64,000 nt of DNA from Dryocosmus kuriphilus (Eukaryota; Arthropoda; Insecta; Hymenoptera; Cynipidae). The notes below the pieces were generated by a model that did no database searches, had not been told where the DNA came from, and saw only the letters and a list, made by a program, of their open reading frames with translations. Location of the stretch: assembly GCA_038277395.1 (NCBI GenBank), contig CM076192.1, positions 12,994,596 through 13,058,595 on the forward strand, written 5' to 3'. This document shows positions 1 through 8,259 of the stretch, in pieces. Each line of letters opens with the position of its first letter. Position 1 is the first letter of the stretch. Made by a program: the position numbers and the translations under genes.

Positions 1-175
1 ACTGTTTACCGTATGTCGCAGATATTCTTGCTGCTGTTGCTCTTATTCCCTGTCCTTTTCGTTCTCTACCTGTTTGGCTTGGAAAGCCCTTTCAGTAGCA
101 ATACTACCGCTAGTATAGCCATAAAAGTCATAAGAGGAAAGTTTAAGCCCTACCGCAGCGAAAATGTGGGAACAT
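1..175 (-). mobile_element. LINE-A leader-like segment following a LINE-A tail
   Basis: Read on the minus strand, this segment starts directly after the (AAT)n tail of LINE-A copy 1. It matches, with scattered substitutions, the sequence that follows the (AAT)n tail of LINE-A copy 3 at 15,462-15,570. Shared landmarks include CTTTCCTCTTATRACTT and GGCGGTAGYATTG-type blocks. The sequences after the tails of copies 2 and 4 are different, so the (AAT)n run is the true 3' end and this is a second unit in head-to-tail order. Any reading frame here has no recognisable domain. Confidence 0.5.
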
Positions 176-955
176 ATTATTATTATTATTATTTGGCCCA
201 TCTCCCACAGGTACTCATGAGTCAGTACTTCGCTACTAAACACGGTCGCGAACGTGACAAATGCTTAGTAGATTCGTTAATGTCAGATGCAGTTTCAAAA
301 ATTATTCTGCTTGCGCATTCGTCAAATAAATAAAATCATCCTGCTCTGGACCATGAAGCTTTGCACCTTTTGCTCAGGCTTAAAGGCATGCCTGAAGTAA
401 GAGGTGTTACTTTGAATTGAGGAAATTCACAAATGCCTTGGACAGGCACTCGAAAAATCATTGTTTGTTGTTTTTTTATACAAACAGTGACCTCTGTCAG
501 GTAACATTATCTGAGATATTTGTCCTCAATTCTTATTAGTTAAACAAAAAATATCAAGCGCTACTTATGCAAAGGTGCGAAGGGGCAAAAGCACTCCCCT
601 TAGCGAGAGGCAGAGGCGCATCTGGCAATGGAAAGTAGAACATTCTTCCAGATTTATGAACCAGCATCTGAGACAAACGATTCTATATATACATATATGT
701 ATATAATACGCCGAGCTGTGGATGACACACATAACTTTACAAACGTACACGGGCAAACACGACATGATAGCAAAAGTAATAATAATAATAATAGTAACAA
801 TAGTAATAACGAAAACACAAGAACTAATGAGGAATTACTTACAAGTTAAATAAAATAAACAAGTAGTTAAAATACAATAAAAGTCAATTATTAAAAAGTA
901 AAAATGTGTAATCTGGCGTTGTCAACTTTCTTTCGCGTACGCGGGATGGCCTTGA

Positions 956-1853
956 TTACAGAAGATGATTAGCCGCTATCATTGTTAACGTCCATAAAAC
1001 TTCGGACGATGCGGTGGGTGTTGAACAGTATCGCCTTCTGTATAAATTTAAGAATTTCTGAGCTCCCAGGTTTTCCAAGTGCTGAATACATCTCACGTGA
1101 ACATTCCCTGTGGATGAGACTACGACCGGGTGACCTTCTTCACCCTCCACACAGTCATGATCTCCTGCCTCAGTTCCGCATATTTATGGATCTTCTCAGT
1201 AAATCGAAGCTAAATTTTGTTGTTCAATGGAACACTGATGTCGATAATTCTGATATAGTCATCGCGTTTGTTCACCAGAGGACGTCCGGTCGATTATGCC
1301 TGACTAGGTGGTCGGTTAGGATAGTCCTGTCCCAGTAGAGGAGATGATATTCGTTCGCTAATACTCTTACCGGGGAGTATTTGTATTAAGGCGTACTCTC
1401 CTCTGTCAAACCAAGATTTAGGGTAATCTGTTGGTGTATAATACCAGTAGCATCATTGTGTCTATGGGTTTATTATCGCGAAGCAAGCATCGTACAGCCA
1501 TCAATGGTGTGCTCGATATTCTCATTTGGATTTCCTCAGAGGCGGCACTTACCAATAACCGCCTCAATATTGAGGATGTACTTTTGGTAGTTCCTCGTAT
1601 TCATTACTACATCTTGTATAGTAATAACAAATCCCTCCGTTTCCAGAAAGAGTTCTCCCCGCTTCAGCCAGAGGTTTGAAGCTTTGGTCACCACGCATGG
1701 AAGATCTAGTGTTTGAAGGTGATTTACATGTAGCTGCTTGCCTCGCTTTTGAGCGATAAGATGTTCAACAGTTAGGTGACCAATGTTTTGGTAATCGGCA
1801 AATGCAAGCTTCAGAGGAGTATGCAGGTCAATTCTAAGAATGTAGGTAATCAT
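956..1853 (-). pseudogene. LINE-A post-RT C-terminal region (copy 1)
   Basis: Minus-strand frames at 1,853-1,536 and 1,150-956 carry HVNHLQTLDLPCVVTKASN, LKRGELFLETEGFVITIQD and TRNYQKYIL. A later block contains SSTGNVHVRCIQHLENLG. The same blocks occur in copy 2 (26,422-26,051) and copy 3 (about 14,080-14,600). In the related copies a cysteine-rich RCG..NPNE segment follows the NYQK block and looks like the CCHC knuckle at the end of such LINE proteins. Multiple frameshifts and stops separate the blocks, so no intact protein is possible. Confidence 0.65.
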
Positions 1854-2094
1854 AGAGCGGTATATCCGTCCTGTTTAGGAAGTATTCGCGGAGCTATGTA
1901 ACCTGTGAGTCACAGAGCGGTCGAACATCCAAAGCCAGTTGCAAGCTTCGTGGGGGTATACAGGTCTACTGTACAGATATATTTATAGATCAGGTAGAAT
2001 TATTCTCTCCACGGCCGTCCTCTCGTGATGCATTTGCTTTTTTAGTCATCTTTACGCAGAGAGTTCTGTTAGGTGCCTCGAGATCAGTCTTCGA

Positions 2095-2400
2095 TTACGA
2101 GACTAACCCAAAGGGGTATGTTCGTATGATGGGGTCACGCATTAAGGGATAGGTTATGGTTTGAACGCTGAGAGAAAAAACTTTTTTTTTCACAGTGCTT
2201 GTAGACGACATACGAAATAATGGTTGTGAGGAATTTGTAGAGCGTGAAACTGCAGGCGATTGGGCGATAGTCTCCAGGACTATTGGCATATGCCTTTATG
2301 GGTATCATATACATGAATTCTTTTGTCCTGAAAGAGGGCATAAGTTCCTGATTCTCCAAGATGGACAAGAGAGCGCCCGTCAGAAGCTGTGATGGACAGA
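2095..2400 (-). pseudogene. LINE-A reverse transcriptase N-terminal fragment (copy 1)
   Basis: Minus-strand translation contains the RT fingers signature MIPIKAYANSPGDYRPIA followed by TLYKFLTTII and VYKHCEK. This is the same block that reads MIPKKPDPNSHRDYRSIA in copy 2 (27,222-27,028). In LINE reverse transcriptases this block precedes catalytic motif A. Homology then breaks off. No YxDD motif can be found downstream, so the polymerase active site is absent. Frames are interrupted on both sides. Confidence 0.7.
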
Positions 2401-2639
2401 TTGTTCATCACCGTCAACTGTGAAACTCTGTCCTTCTCTAATCGGAGCCATGCCGTATGATCATGAACCTCTGTCTAAGATAGTCACTTCATCCAGGTCC
2501 ATAGATATTCTTGGACTGATGTTAAGTGGACAAAGAATCGCCTCTACGTGCCGAGCCCGGGAGTATGTGCTTTATGTTCATGATCCTGTCAACTAACCGG
2601 ATTATTATATAAAAAGAAGGAAACTCATTTTTCTCTCAC

Positions 2640-2940
2640 GTTTAAAATGGTTACAGGCCAGTATAATCAGTCACGCATGCATTTTTGTAGTGCAGTCAAG
2701 CAATCTGATGAGAGTAGTATGCCTAATTTATATGTTAGACACCTTGTTTTTTTTACGCCATCATCCACGGATGGGTTTCAGACAAGTGCATCATGGGGGG
2801 ACCTACAGCTTAAGGTGGAATCCGAACCACCAGAACTTCGGTAAAAGTACATAGAAAAATTTCCTGAGGTACTCGATCAGGTGTCCAACACCGGACCTCT
2901 AACGTGAAATCCGAGCGCTTAACCGCATGAGCCACCAAAC
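2640..2940 (-). mobile_element. SINE-1 copy a (tRNA-derived)
   Basis: On the minus strand the unit opens with a tRNA-like head at about 2,940-2,865. It has an A-box-like GGCTCATGCGGTTAAGCGC and, about 30 bases later, a B-box-like AGGTCCGGTGTTGGACACC. It continues with TTCTGGTGGTTCGGATTCCA, CCTTAAGCTGTAGGTCC and a 3' part ending near 2,640. The same body is found at 3,276-3,400 (3' part), 4,101-4,225 (5' part) and 8,165-8,259 joined to 11,244-11,400. This copy is uninterrupted at CTTAAGCTGTAGG, so it serves as the empty site for the hAT-like insertion at 8,260. Confidence 0.6.
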
Positions 2941-3275
2941 TTATTATTATTTTGTGTTTAATCTTTATCTCTGTTGATCCCGGTCAAATGCCTGATGAGT
3001 TAAAGATGTTACGAGTTTAAGGCGATGTTTGAAAACTCTTGCGGCGATGTTGTAGCAGGCACAAAATTATGTGTCTGGTGTCGTTTGGAGTTCGTCCTTT
3101 GCCCTGTTATCCTTACACAGTGGCCAAAAGCTTATTATAGTAAGCTTATTATAGCAAAGCTTATTATAAAATAAATGTCTCAGACTTAAGATGGTATAGC
3201 CAGTATGTCGAAGGCATTTTCTCAGTTGGATTTTTGTATTTAACTGAATATTCTTCACGAGTCTTTCTTGGTTTT
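2941..3275. other. No gene seen; short tandem AAGCTTATTATA repeats
   Basis: About 330 bases without a recognisable gene. The only structure is three near-identical copies of AAGCTTATTATA between about 3,128 and 3,166. Confidence 0.5.
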
Positions 3276-3400
3276 TATCATTAGTCACGGACGCATTTTT
3301 GTAATGCAATCAAGAGATCTGATGAGAGTGATATGCATAATTTGACTTATTGGGAAGTCTGGTATAATTTCTACCCAATCAACCACGGGCTGGGTTACAG
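3276..3400 (-). mobile_element. SINE-1 3' fragment
   Basis: The plus-strand text 'TTAGTCACGGACGCATTTTT ... CTGATGAGAGTGATATGC' parallels SINE-1 copy a at 2,664-2,735 base for base, apart from substitutions. It is followed by the equivalent of the ATCCACGGATGGGTTTCAG block (ACCACGGGCTGGGTTACAG). Only the 3' half of the SINE is present. The tRNA-like head is missing. Confidence 0.5.
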
Positions 3401-3517
3401 CCGAGACAGCGATGCTCTTAGGATTTTTAAAAGAATGGACGCCTTTATATCGATACTTTCCTTGCGTATTTTACAGAACGAGGATTACACCTTATACCGT
3501 GTTTGTTATTAATATCG
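3401..3517. other. Unassigned spacer
   Basis: Short spacer between the SINE-1 fragment and the LINE-A 3' fragment. Nothing recognisable. Confidence 0.4.
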
Positions 3518-4100
3518 TTATTATTTGTCCCACCTCTTCCCACAGGTACTCATGGTCCGGTGCTTCGCTACTAGTAGATAGATTCGCTGGTATCAGATCT
3601 CGTTTCAAAACTTATTCTGCTTGCGCATTCGTCAAATAAGCAAAATCATTCTGCTCTGGACCGGGAAGCATCGCAACTTTTGCTCAGGCGTAAAGGGATG
3701 CCTGAAGTAGGAGATGTTGTTTTGAAATGAAGAAATTCAGAAATGTCTCAGGTAGATGTTCGTAGACCCACTATTCGTTCTAACAAACAATGGTTTTTGT
3801 CAGCCGTGTTAGAACTTCAGGAGGGTGAAGTAACACATCTCTATCAAACGTTTTAGCTCAATTCAGTTATTTTTGGTCAATTAAAAATCTTAAGCGATGC
3901 TTATCCCAGGTACCCAGGGGGCAAAAGCACTCTCCTCAAAGGGAGTCAAAGGCGCACCTGGGAATAGAAACCAGAGAATTTGGCCATATTTATGAAACGG
4001 CATCTGAAACAAGTGGTTCTTATAAGAATATAACGAGTGGTGAACGACACACGCAACTTCGTAAACGTACTCGGACATACACGACACGAGAGCGAAAACC
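3518..4100 (-). mobile_element. LINE-A copy 4, 3' untranslated region only
   Basis: Minus-strand match to the LINE-A 3' untranslated region: GTTCACCACTCG..ACGACACG, the GAACCAGCATCTGA-type block near 4,000, TTTGAGGAGAGTGCTTTTGCC, and the final CGCAAGCAGAATAA..GAAGCACC..GTACCTGTGGGAAGAGG block. It ends beside an eroded (AAT)n tail (TTATTATTTG.. at 3,518). No coding part is attached, which is the usual 5'-truncated outcome of target-primed reverse transcription. Confidence 0.65.
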
Positions 4101-4225
4101 GCTCAGGCGGTCAAGCGCTCGGACTTCCTATCAGAAGTCTGGGGTTTGATCCTTGAGTCGGTACATCTGGAAATTTTTCTGTTTTTACCTATGGTTCTAT
4201 GGTTCGGTAAAGAAGAAACCATATT
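4101..4225 (+). mobile_element. SINE-1 5' fragment with tRNA-like head
   Basis: Plus strand. An A-box-like CAGGCGGTCAAGCGCTCGG is followed by GGGGTTTGATCCTTGAGTC as a B-box-like element, the internal RNA polymerase III promoter layout of tRNA-derived SINEs. The next block, ACATCTGGAAATTTTTCTG, matches the SINE at 8,185-8,205. Similarity stops near 4,225, before the GGTTCGGATTCCACC block. Confidence 0.55.
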
Positions 4226-4283
4226 TCCCAATATGTCATGCTAGGTATACTAAGCAAACCGCCTTAAGTCTGAGAATTTCTTT

Positions 4284-4284
<1 letters not shown>

Positions 4285-4319
<35 letters not shown>
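4285..4319. repeat. (ATA)n microsatellite
   Basis: About eleven uninterrupted ATA units. Similar AAT runs form the tails of LINE-A copies, so this may be the tail of a lost element. Confidence 0.85.
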
Positions 4320-4394
4320 TCGATCCCTGTACTCACTATAAAATAATATAATCTAATAATATAATCGGCCAAATTAATTTCAAATCGTGCAGAC

Positions 4395-5394
4395 TGTGCA
4401 TGCTCAAGTCACATAATCGTTTCAGGACAAAATATTTTGTGTTTCAAGGGATTTTAGACGAACCGTATTTTACCAATTTGATGAACAAATTATTTTGACA
4501 AAGTTATGAGTATTTGAACTTTTAAAGTGGGTAACGCAGTTTATCAAAAATTTGTCAAAGTGTTGAATTATTTAAACCAATGTCGATATTTGACTTTCTT
4601 TTTGAGTTTGATATATTTTTTGGTTCGCTTTTAAAATCCGCCGAAAAATTCAAAAATATTTCAAAATTGACTAAATGACGGCGGTTTTTCTTAAAAATTT
4701 GAAATTCATTTTTCCCAAAAAGGCTAGCCTTATATTTTTTCTTGATTGCTTTTTGAATTTGTACTAATATAGTAAATATATTCCATGAGAGTTTATATTT
4801 TGCCCGTGTCTCGGAGAAGAGAAAATTTAATTTCTATTTATTTAAAATGAAAATTCGCATTTTTACAAAATCGAGACGAGATACGAAAAATGTCAATAGA
4901 GAAAAGTTATTCATCTCAAAAAGTCATAACAAAAAGTTTCTTGATACTTTTCTCCATCTTGCGCTGTTTTCGAAATTTTCGCTGAGATACCTGTATGAAT
5001 AAAGTTGACAATAATTGTAATCTTCTCAAGAGAATAAAATTTTTTTAAATTTTGTAGCAAGAATGTATTCAACTTCTAGATTTTTCAGAAAAGCCGCCAC
5101 CGTTTTGTTAATTTTGAAATGTTTTTGAATTTTTCAGGGGATTTCAAAAGAGAACCAAAAGATCTATCAACTGAAAAAGAAAAAGTGAATATAGCTATAT
5201 TGGTCTAAATACTGGAACAATTAAAAAAAAAATCGACTAAGTTTTGAGAAACTGCGTCACCAACTTTACAATTTCAAATCCTCATAACTTTGACAAAAAA
5301 TTTGTTTATCAAATTATTGAAATACGTGTCATCTAAAATCTCTTGAAAACCAACATATTTTGTCCCGATACGATTCTGTGACTTTAGTATGCTT
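4395..5394. mobile_element. 1.0-kb palindromic (foldback/MITE-like) element
   Basis: The left part (from about 4,395) and the reverse complement of the right part (to about 5,394) align over at least 300 bases per arm. Shared blocks include AGTCACATAATCG / AGTCACAGAATCG at the outer edge, GGACAAAATAT, GTCAAAGTTATGAG, GACGCAGTTTCTCAAAA-type sequence, and GAAAAATTCAAAAA with a TGGCGGC-type block further in. Identity falls towards the middle (about 4,700-5,090). It has no coding capacity. It directly abuts the truncated integrase of the Ty3/Gypsy element, so it probably inserted into, or recombined with, that element. A target duplication was not identified. Confidence 0.7.
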
Positions 5395-5395
5395 G

Positions 5396-5880
5396 CCTTG
5401 GCGAAAGGTGGGCTTATCCGAGAAGTACAGCTGGCAGGGCGTCAACCCACGAGTCGTGTCGTGGCAGAGGAATGCCGCCAACAGTGGTCTGTGAACGTCT
5501 TTCTACGAGATCTTTTGATTGTGGATGCTAAGGCTTTGTTCTCAGATGCTTTGATTCCCAGAAGCTCATGTAGCTTTTGGAAGAGATCGGTTCTGAATTG
5601 TCTTCCAAGGTCCGAAGTGATGCGAAGAGGAACGCCGAATCTTGCTATCCATTGGTAGAGAAGAGCTCGTTCTGTAGCCTATACGTAGCCATCTGAAAGT
5701 GGTACAACCTCACAGAATGGAGTTTAGCGATCGACAATTGTGAGACATTGGTTAAACCTTCTGCAAAGAGTTATTTTAACCAGGTCTATGTGGATGTACT
5801 CAAAGCGTTGAACTGACAGCTCGAAAGTGCCAATAGGTATATCCGATGAGACGTTGCAATATATTCTTGTGTCCTGAAAA
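5396..5880 (-). pseudogene. Ty3/Gypsy integrase core, truncated
   Basis: After the RNase H linker the frame reaches QRFEYIHIDLVKIT and QCLTIVDR, the first catalytic Asp region of the integrase core. Further on (about 5,655-5,570, another frame) come ARFGVPLRITSDLGRQF, with the second catalytic Asp, and FQKLHELLGIK. Near 5,430 comes SWVDALPAVLLG. The expected HHCC zinc domain upstream is absent. The sequence ends at 5,396 against the palindromic element. Confidence 0.7.
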
Positions 5881-5899
5881 TTATTTTGGCGAAGCTGGA

Positions 5900-6235
5900 G
5901 GCCATAGAGAAGAAATGGAAGGGCTTCATTCTCAGTTTTTGCTGCTGCTGGATCATGAATTGAGACAGCTCGTGAAATAGCATCTGTGCGTGACAGAGTT
6001 TCAACAACTATGTTATTCGTGCCTGTGACATGACGAATAGCCCTCGCGAATTGGGCAGCGTGGAGCTCATGATCATATGTTGACACTTTCTCCATAGCAT
6101 GTGTGAGATATTTATTGAAAAAGGCAAGCGGTTGCCAGAAATAAATGAAACGCTGCTGTAAGAATGCACCTATGGCATGGTTGGAAGCGTCGGAAAAAGT
6201 TGCCCATTCATGACGCACCGGATACTTGGGTGGTA
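5900..6235 (-). pseudogene. Ty3/Gypsy RNase H fragment
   Basis: Contains TFSDASNHAIGAFLQQRF (first catalytic Asp of RNase H), WQPLAFFNKYL and STYDHELHA (catalytic Glu). It then jumps to HVTGTNNIVVETLSR, the linker that normally follows the end of RNase H. The middle of the domain (TDHKPL-type block) is missing, so this is a second internal deletion. RNase H removes the RNA strand during reverse transcription. This copy cannot be active. Confidence 0.75.
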
Positions 6236-6650
6236 TGTTACGATCGTTGAATCTTTAGAAATAACCACATGGTCGCCATTCACCTGATTTCTCCCAAGCA
6301 AGGTGAAGAGGTGAGGACCATGGGCTGTCAGAACGTCTGGCGATTCCAAGAGACAATAGTTTTTCAAACTCGTCCTTCGCTATTTTGAGTCTGTCCGGAG
6401 CAAGCCTCGCTTTGCTAGAGATAGGTGGTCCAAGCGTCGTATTGATAAAATGACGCGTTGAGTAAATGTATGGCTTGAAAACACCATCTGGATTCGTGTT
6501 CACTGGGAATTGGCTAATCAGTTTCGAGTAAACTGACTCTCCATGTAACACCTTGATCGATGCAATGCCCGTCACTAAAAAGATCTTGCCGGTTGAGGCC
6601 GGTGACTTTGTGGGTGAGTCTTTGGTTTTGAAGTTTAACTGAAGGAGCAA
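6236..6650 (-). pseudogene. Ty3/Gypsy reverse transcriptase, N-terminal part only
   Basis: The frame carries HFINTTLGPPISSKARLAPD, KDEFEKLLSLGIARRSDSPW, SSPLHL and a truncated GEWRPCGYF. These are the connection and fingers blocks that normally continue with DYR.LN and the catalytic YxDD palm. Here the text continues with NIPPKYPVRH and then jumps directly into RNase H (ATFSDASNHAIGA). The whole polymerase palm is therefore deleted. Confidence 0.75.
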
Positions 6651-6779
6651 AGCGACTCAGAAGGTCAGCACCAATGATTGATTTAGAGATATCAGCAACG
6701 ATGAAACGACAATTGAAATATCGGAGTAGGTCAAGGTTGAGTTTCTAAGGAGAGAAATCGAAAGTCTTGATCCGTGTAC

Positions 6780-7050
6780 CGTTTGCTGCAAACAGTTGGT
6801 AGCCTTCAGGATCAAGGCTAGTTCTCAGCCGCGAAAATGAAAGTATTGTGACATCAGAACCTGTGTCTGCAAGGAATTTTAGTCCAGAGGTTCAGTCTGT
6901 AAATAATAGGCGGCGATAAGAAGTGGGAGAGTCACGCTTCGCGGCTAGTGGTTTTCGGGTTAGTTTTCCTGAAATCTAAATTCAGGCAAGCATTTTTGGG
7001 CCTTCTTACTGAATATCGTATGGTACTAGCACTTATCTTACCTACTTCGC
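6780..7050 (-). pseudogene. Ty3/Gypsy nucleocapsid and aspartic protease remnant
   Basis: Around 7,015-6,965 the minus strand reads C-stop-YH..F..KAQKCLPE. This looks like the CHCC-type zinc motif (C-W-Y-H..F...A.KC..PC) with W changed to a stop and the last C changed to F. About 100 bases later comes LKFLADTGSDVTILSFSRLR (about 6,880-6,820). Its DTGSD is the active-site loop of retroviral-type aspartic proteases, which cleave the Gag-Pol polyprotein. In-frame stops lie between the two motifs. Confidence 0.65.
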
Positions 7051-7175
7051 CTGTTCCGTGAAGAGCTTCGTGATCGCTGTCGTTGTTTCAGTTGGCGCGA
7101 GTCGGTGAAGAGGTTGGCGACTTGCTTGGGATGTTCCGCAACCTGTGTTTTAAGGGTGGATTCAGGTGACGAAGG

Positions 7176-7511
7176 CTAGTGACTCACCATCGAGGAGCTG
7201 CTGCAGCCTGGCCTCCTTTGATTTTGAGAAACGCGTGATGAACGCTTCTTCCAATGGCTGATATGTCGTGTTGAGAAGGGGGAGGCGATTATAGCTTCTA
7301 CCTCTGCTGCATGACATGTATCGATAAGGGGCACAGTATAGTAGAATTTGTCCTTTTCGAGTAGGGCACCTCGAATTATAAACTGCGCCTCGAGTTGCGG
7401 GAACCAAAGTAAGAGGCCTGCCCGGACTAAAGGGGGGAGCTTTGACTCACCACGAGCCGAGGCGAGACGTTCGCTTTTAGCGTGTTCGAGTTTCTTATCA
7501 TCATCCAGCAA
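7176..7511 (-). pseudogene. Ty3/Gypsy gag (capsid) fragment
   Basis: The open frame of 111 codons includes KLPPLVRAGLLLWFPQLEAQ, KFYYTVPLIDTCHAAEVEAI and a basic tail. This is the capsid core seen in many arthropod Ty3/Gypsy Gag proteins (LWF..QVEAQF, KF..V...L, A.EV..II). Gag packages the element RNA into particles. The start codon is uncertain, because the similarity begins just after a possible Met at 7,511. The frame closes at 7,176, before the nucleocapsid. Confidence 0.7.
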
Positions 7512-7530
7512 TTTTTTGTTTCACAAAAAA

Positions 7531-8160
7531 ACTATGTTCACTCCCAGAAGCCGGTGCGGCACTGCATCCATGGGTGCCCTGCAATACACCGGAGGCGATA
7601 AAATAATGAGCACTGATTCTACATTAAATACTAAAAGGTATGCTTGCTCATGCCAGTTTCATGCCGTTCATTAAATTCGCGGAATTGAAGCGAGCACATG
7701 ACATTTAATCGACGAAAACTGAAGAACTGCACTAAAATACACTGCGGTGCACGAGAAATGACACACAATACTCGTGATATTTGAGAGTTGCACTGGGAAA
7801 CGTTCAAGAGTCAAGAAAATCGCTCAACTCATCGCGAAAATGTAAGAAAATTGGTATTGCGGAAGTTTTTTGTCATGGCGGTACGAGAACGTGGCGCGAG
7901 ACCATGACGGAAAATTCGCATAGGGAGTTTCGGAGATCTGTGATCACTGCGCTCAAAAAATTCGCCACGTTAGATCACGTCGGGGTCACCAGTGAAAGGA
8001 TTACTTGCATTGAGAAAGACATTCTTTTAAAGCACATTGTTTATTCACAAGACGCGTACACCTAGCTGACCGAATAGTGTCGATCCGATGAGAGAAGGCG
8101 AACATGTGTACGTGTGTATGAGTGTATTTGAAGTGATATGCGTGAGCTTGTGTTTATCGC
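7531..8160. other. No gene recognised upstream of the Gypsy gag
   Basis: This region could include the Gypsy leader or a decayed 5' LTR. No second LTR copy, TG..CA ends or primer-binding site could be identified by eye. Frames here show no recognisable domain. Confidence 0.4.
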
Positions 8161-8164
8161 CACA

Positions 8165-8259
8165 TATATAATCGATCCCTGAGTCGATACCTCTGAAAAT
8201 TTTTCTATGTACCTTTTACCGGGGTTCTGGTGGCTCGGATCCCACCTTAAGCTATATAT
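8165..8259 (+). mobile_element. SINE-1 copy d, left half
   Basis: Plus-strand SINE-1 from TCGATCCCTGAGTCGAT (B-box-like) through GAAAATTTTTCTATGTAC to GATCCCACCTTAAGCT. The SINE resumes at 11,246 (GTAGGT..) on the other side of the 3.0-kb hAT-like element. Confidence 0.6.

Larger units (their letters stand above)
176..2595 (-). mobile_element. LINE-A copy 1, degraded non-LTR retrotransposon
   Basis: Minus-strand non-LTR retrotransposon. In transcription order it has a 5' part near 2,595-2,400, a fragment of reverse transcriptase (2,400-2,095), the post-RT C-terminal region (1,853-956), a ~750-bp 3' untranslated region (955-194) and an (AAT)n tail at 193-176. The 3' untranslated region recurs at 3,518-4,100, 14,710-15,445 and 25,205-25,950. 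The central RT palm is missing and frames are broken many times, so the copy is dead. The clade is uncertain: the single long ORF style, the terminal zinc-knuckle-like region and the microsatellite tail resemble R4/Dong-type LINEs. Confidence 0.75.
5396..7530 (-). mobile_element. Ty3/Gypsy-type LTR retrotransposon, internally deleted
   Basis: Minus-strand element with gag, a nucleocapsid-like motif, aspartic protease, RT fragment, RNase H and integrase in the order typical of Ty3/Gypsy elements. Three internal losses are visible. The RT catalytic core is missing between about 6,255 and 6,225. A piece of RNase H is missing near 6,070. The zinc-binding integrase N-terminus is missing near 5,850. 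Several in-frame stops add to this. The 3' end is cut by the palindromic element at 5,394, and no LTR pair was found. The CHCC-like nucleocapsid motif suggests the CsRn1/Kabuki lineage, but only tentatively. Confidence 0.8.

Noticed and set aside
13..333. Open frame with a signal-peptide-like start (SQIFLLLLLLFPVLFVLYLF) as a secreted protein
   Set aside because: It runs across the LINE-A (AAT)n tail (YYYYYY run) into the LINE-A 3' untranslated region, so the hydrophobic start is chance coding in a repeat.
1431..1679. Plus-strand frames within 0-4 kb as small genes
   Set aside because: They are opposite-strand shadows of the LINE-A C-terminal region and 3' untranslated region.
7781..8065. 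94-codon plus-strand frame near the Gypsy leader as a gene
   Set aside because: No domain; overlaps the likely Gypsy 5' leader/LTR zone.
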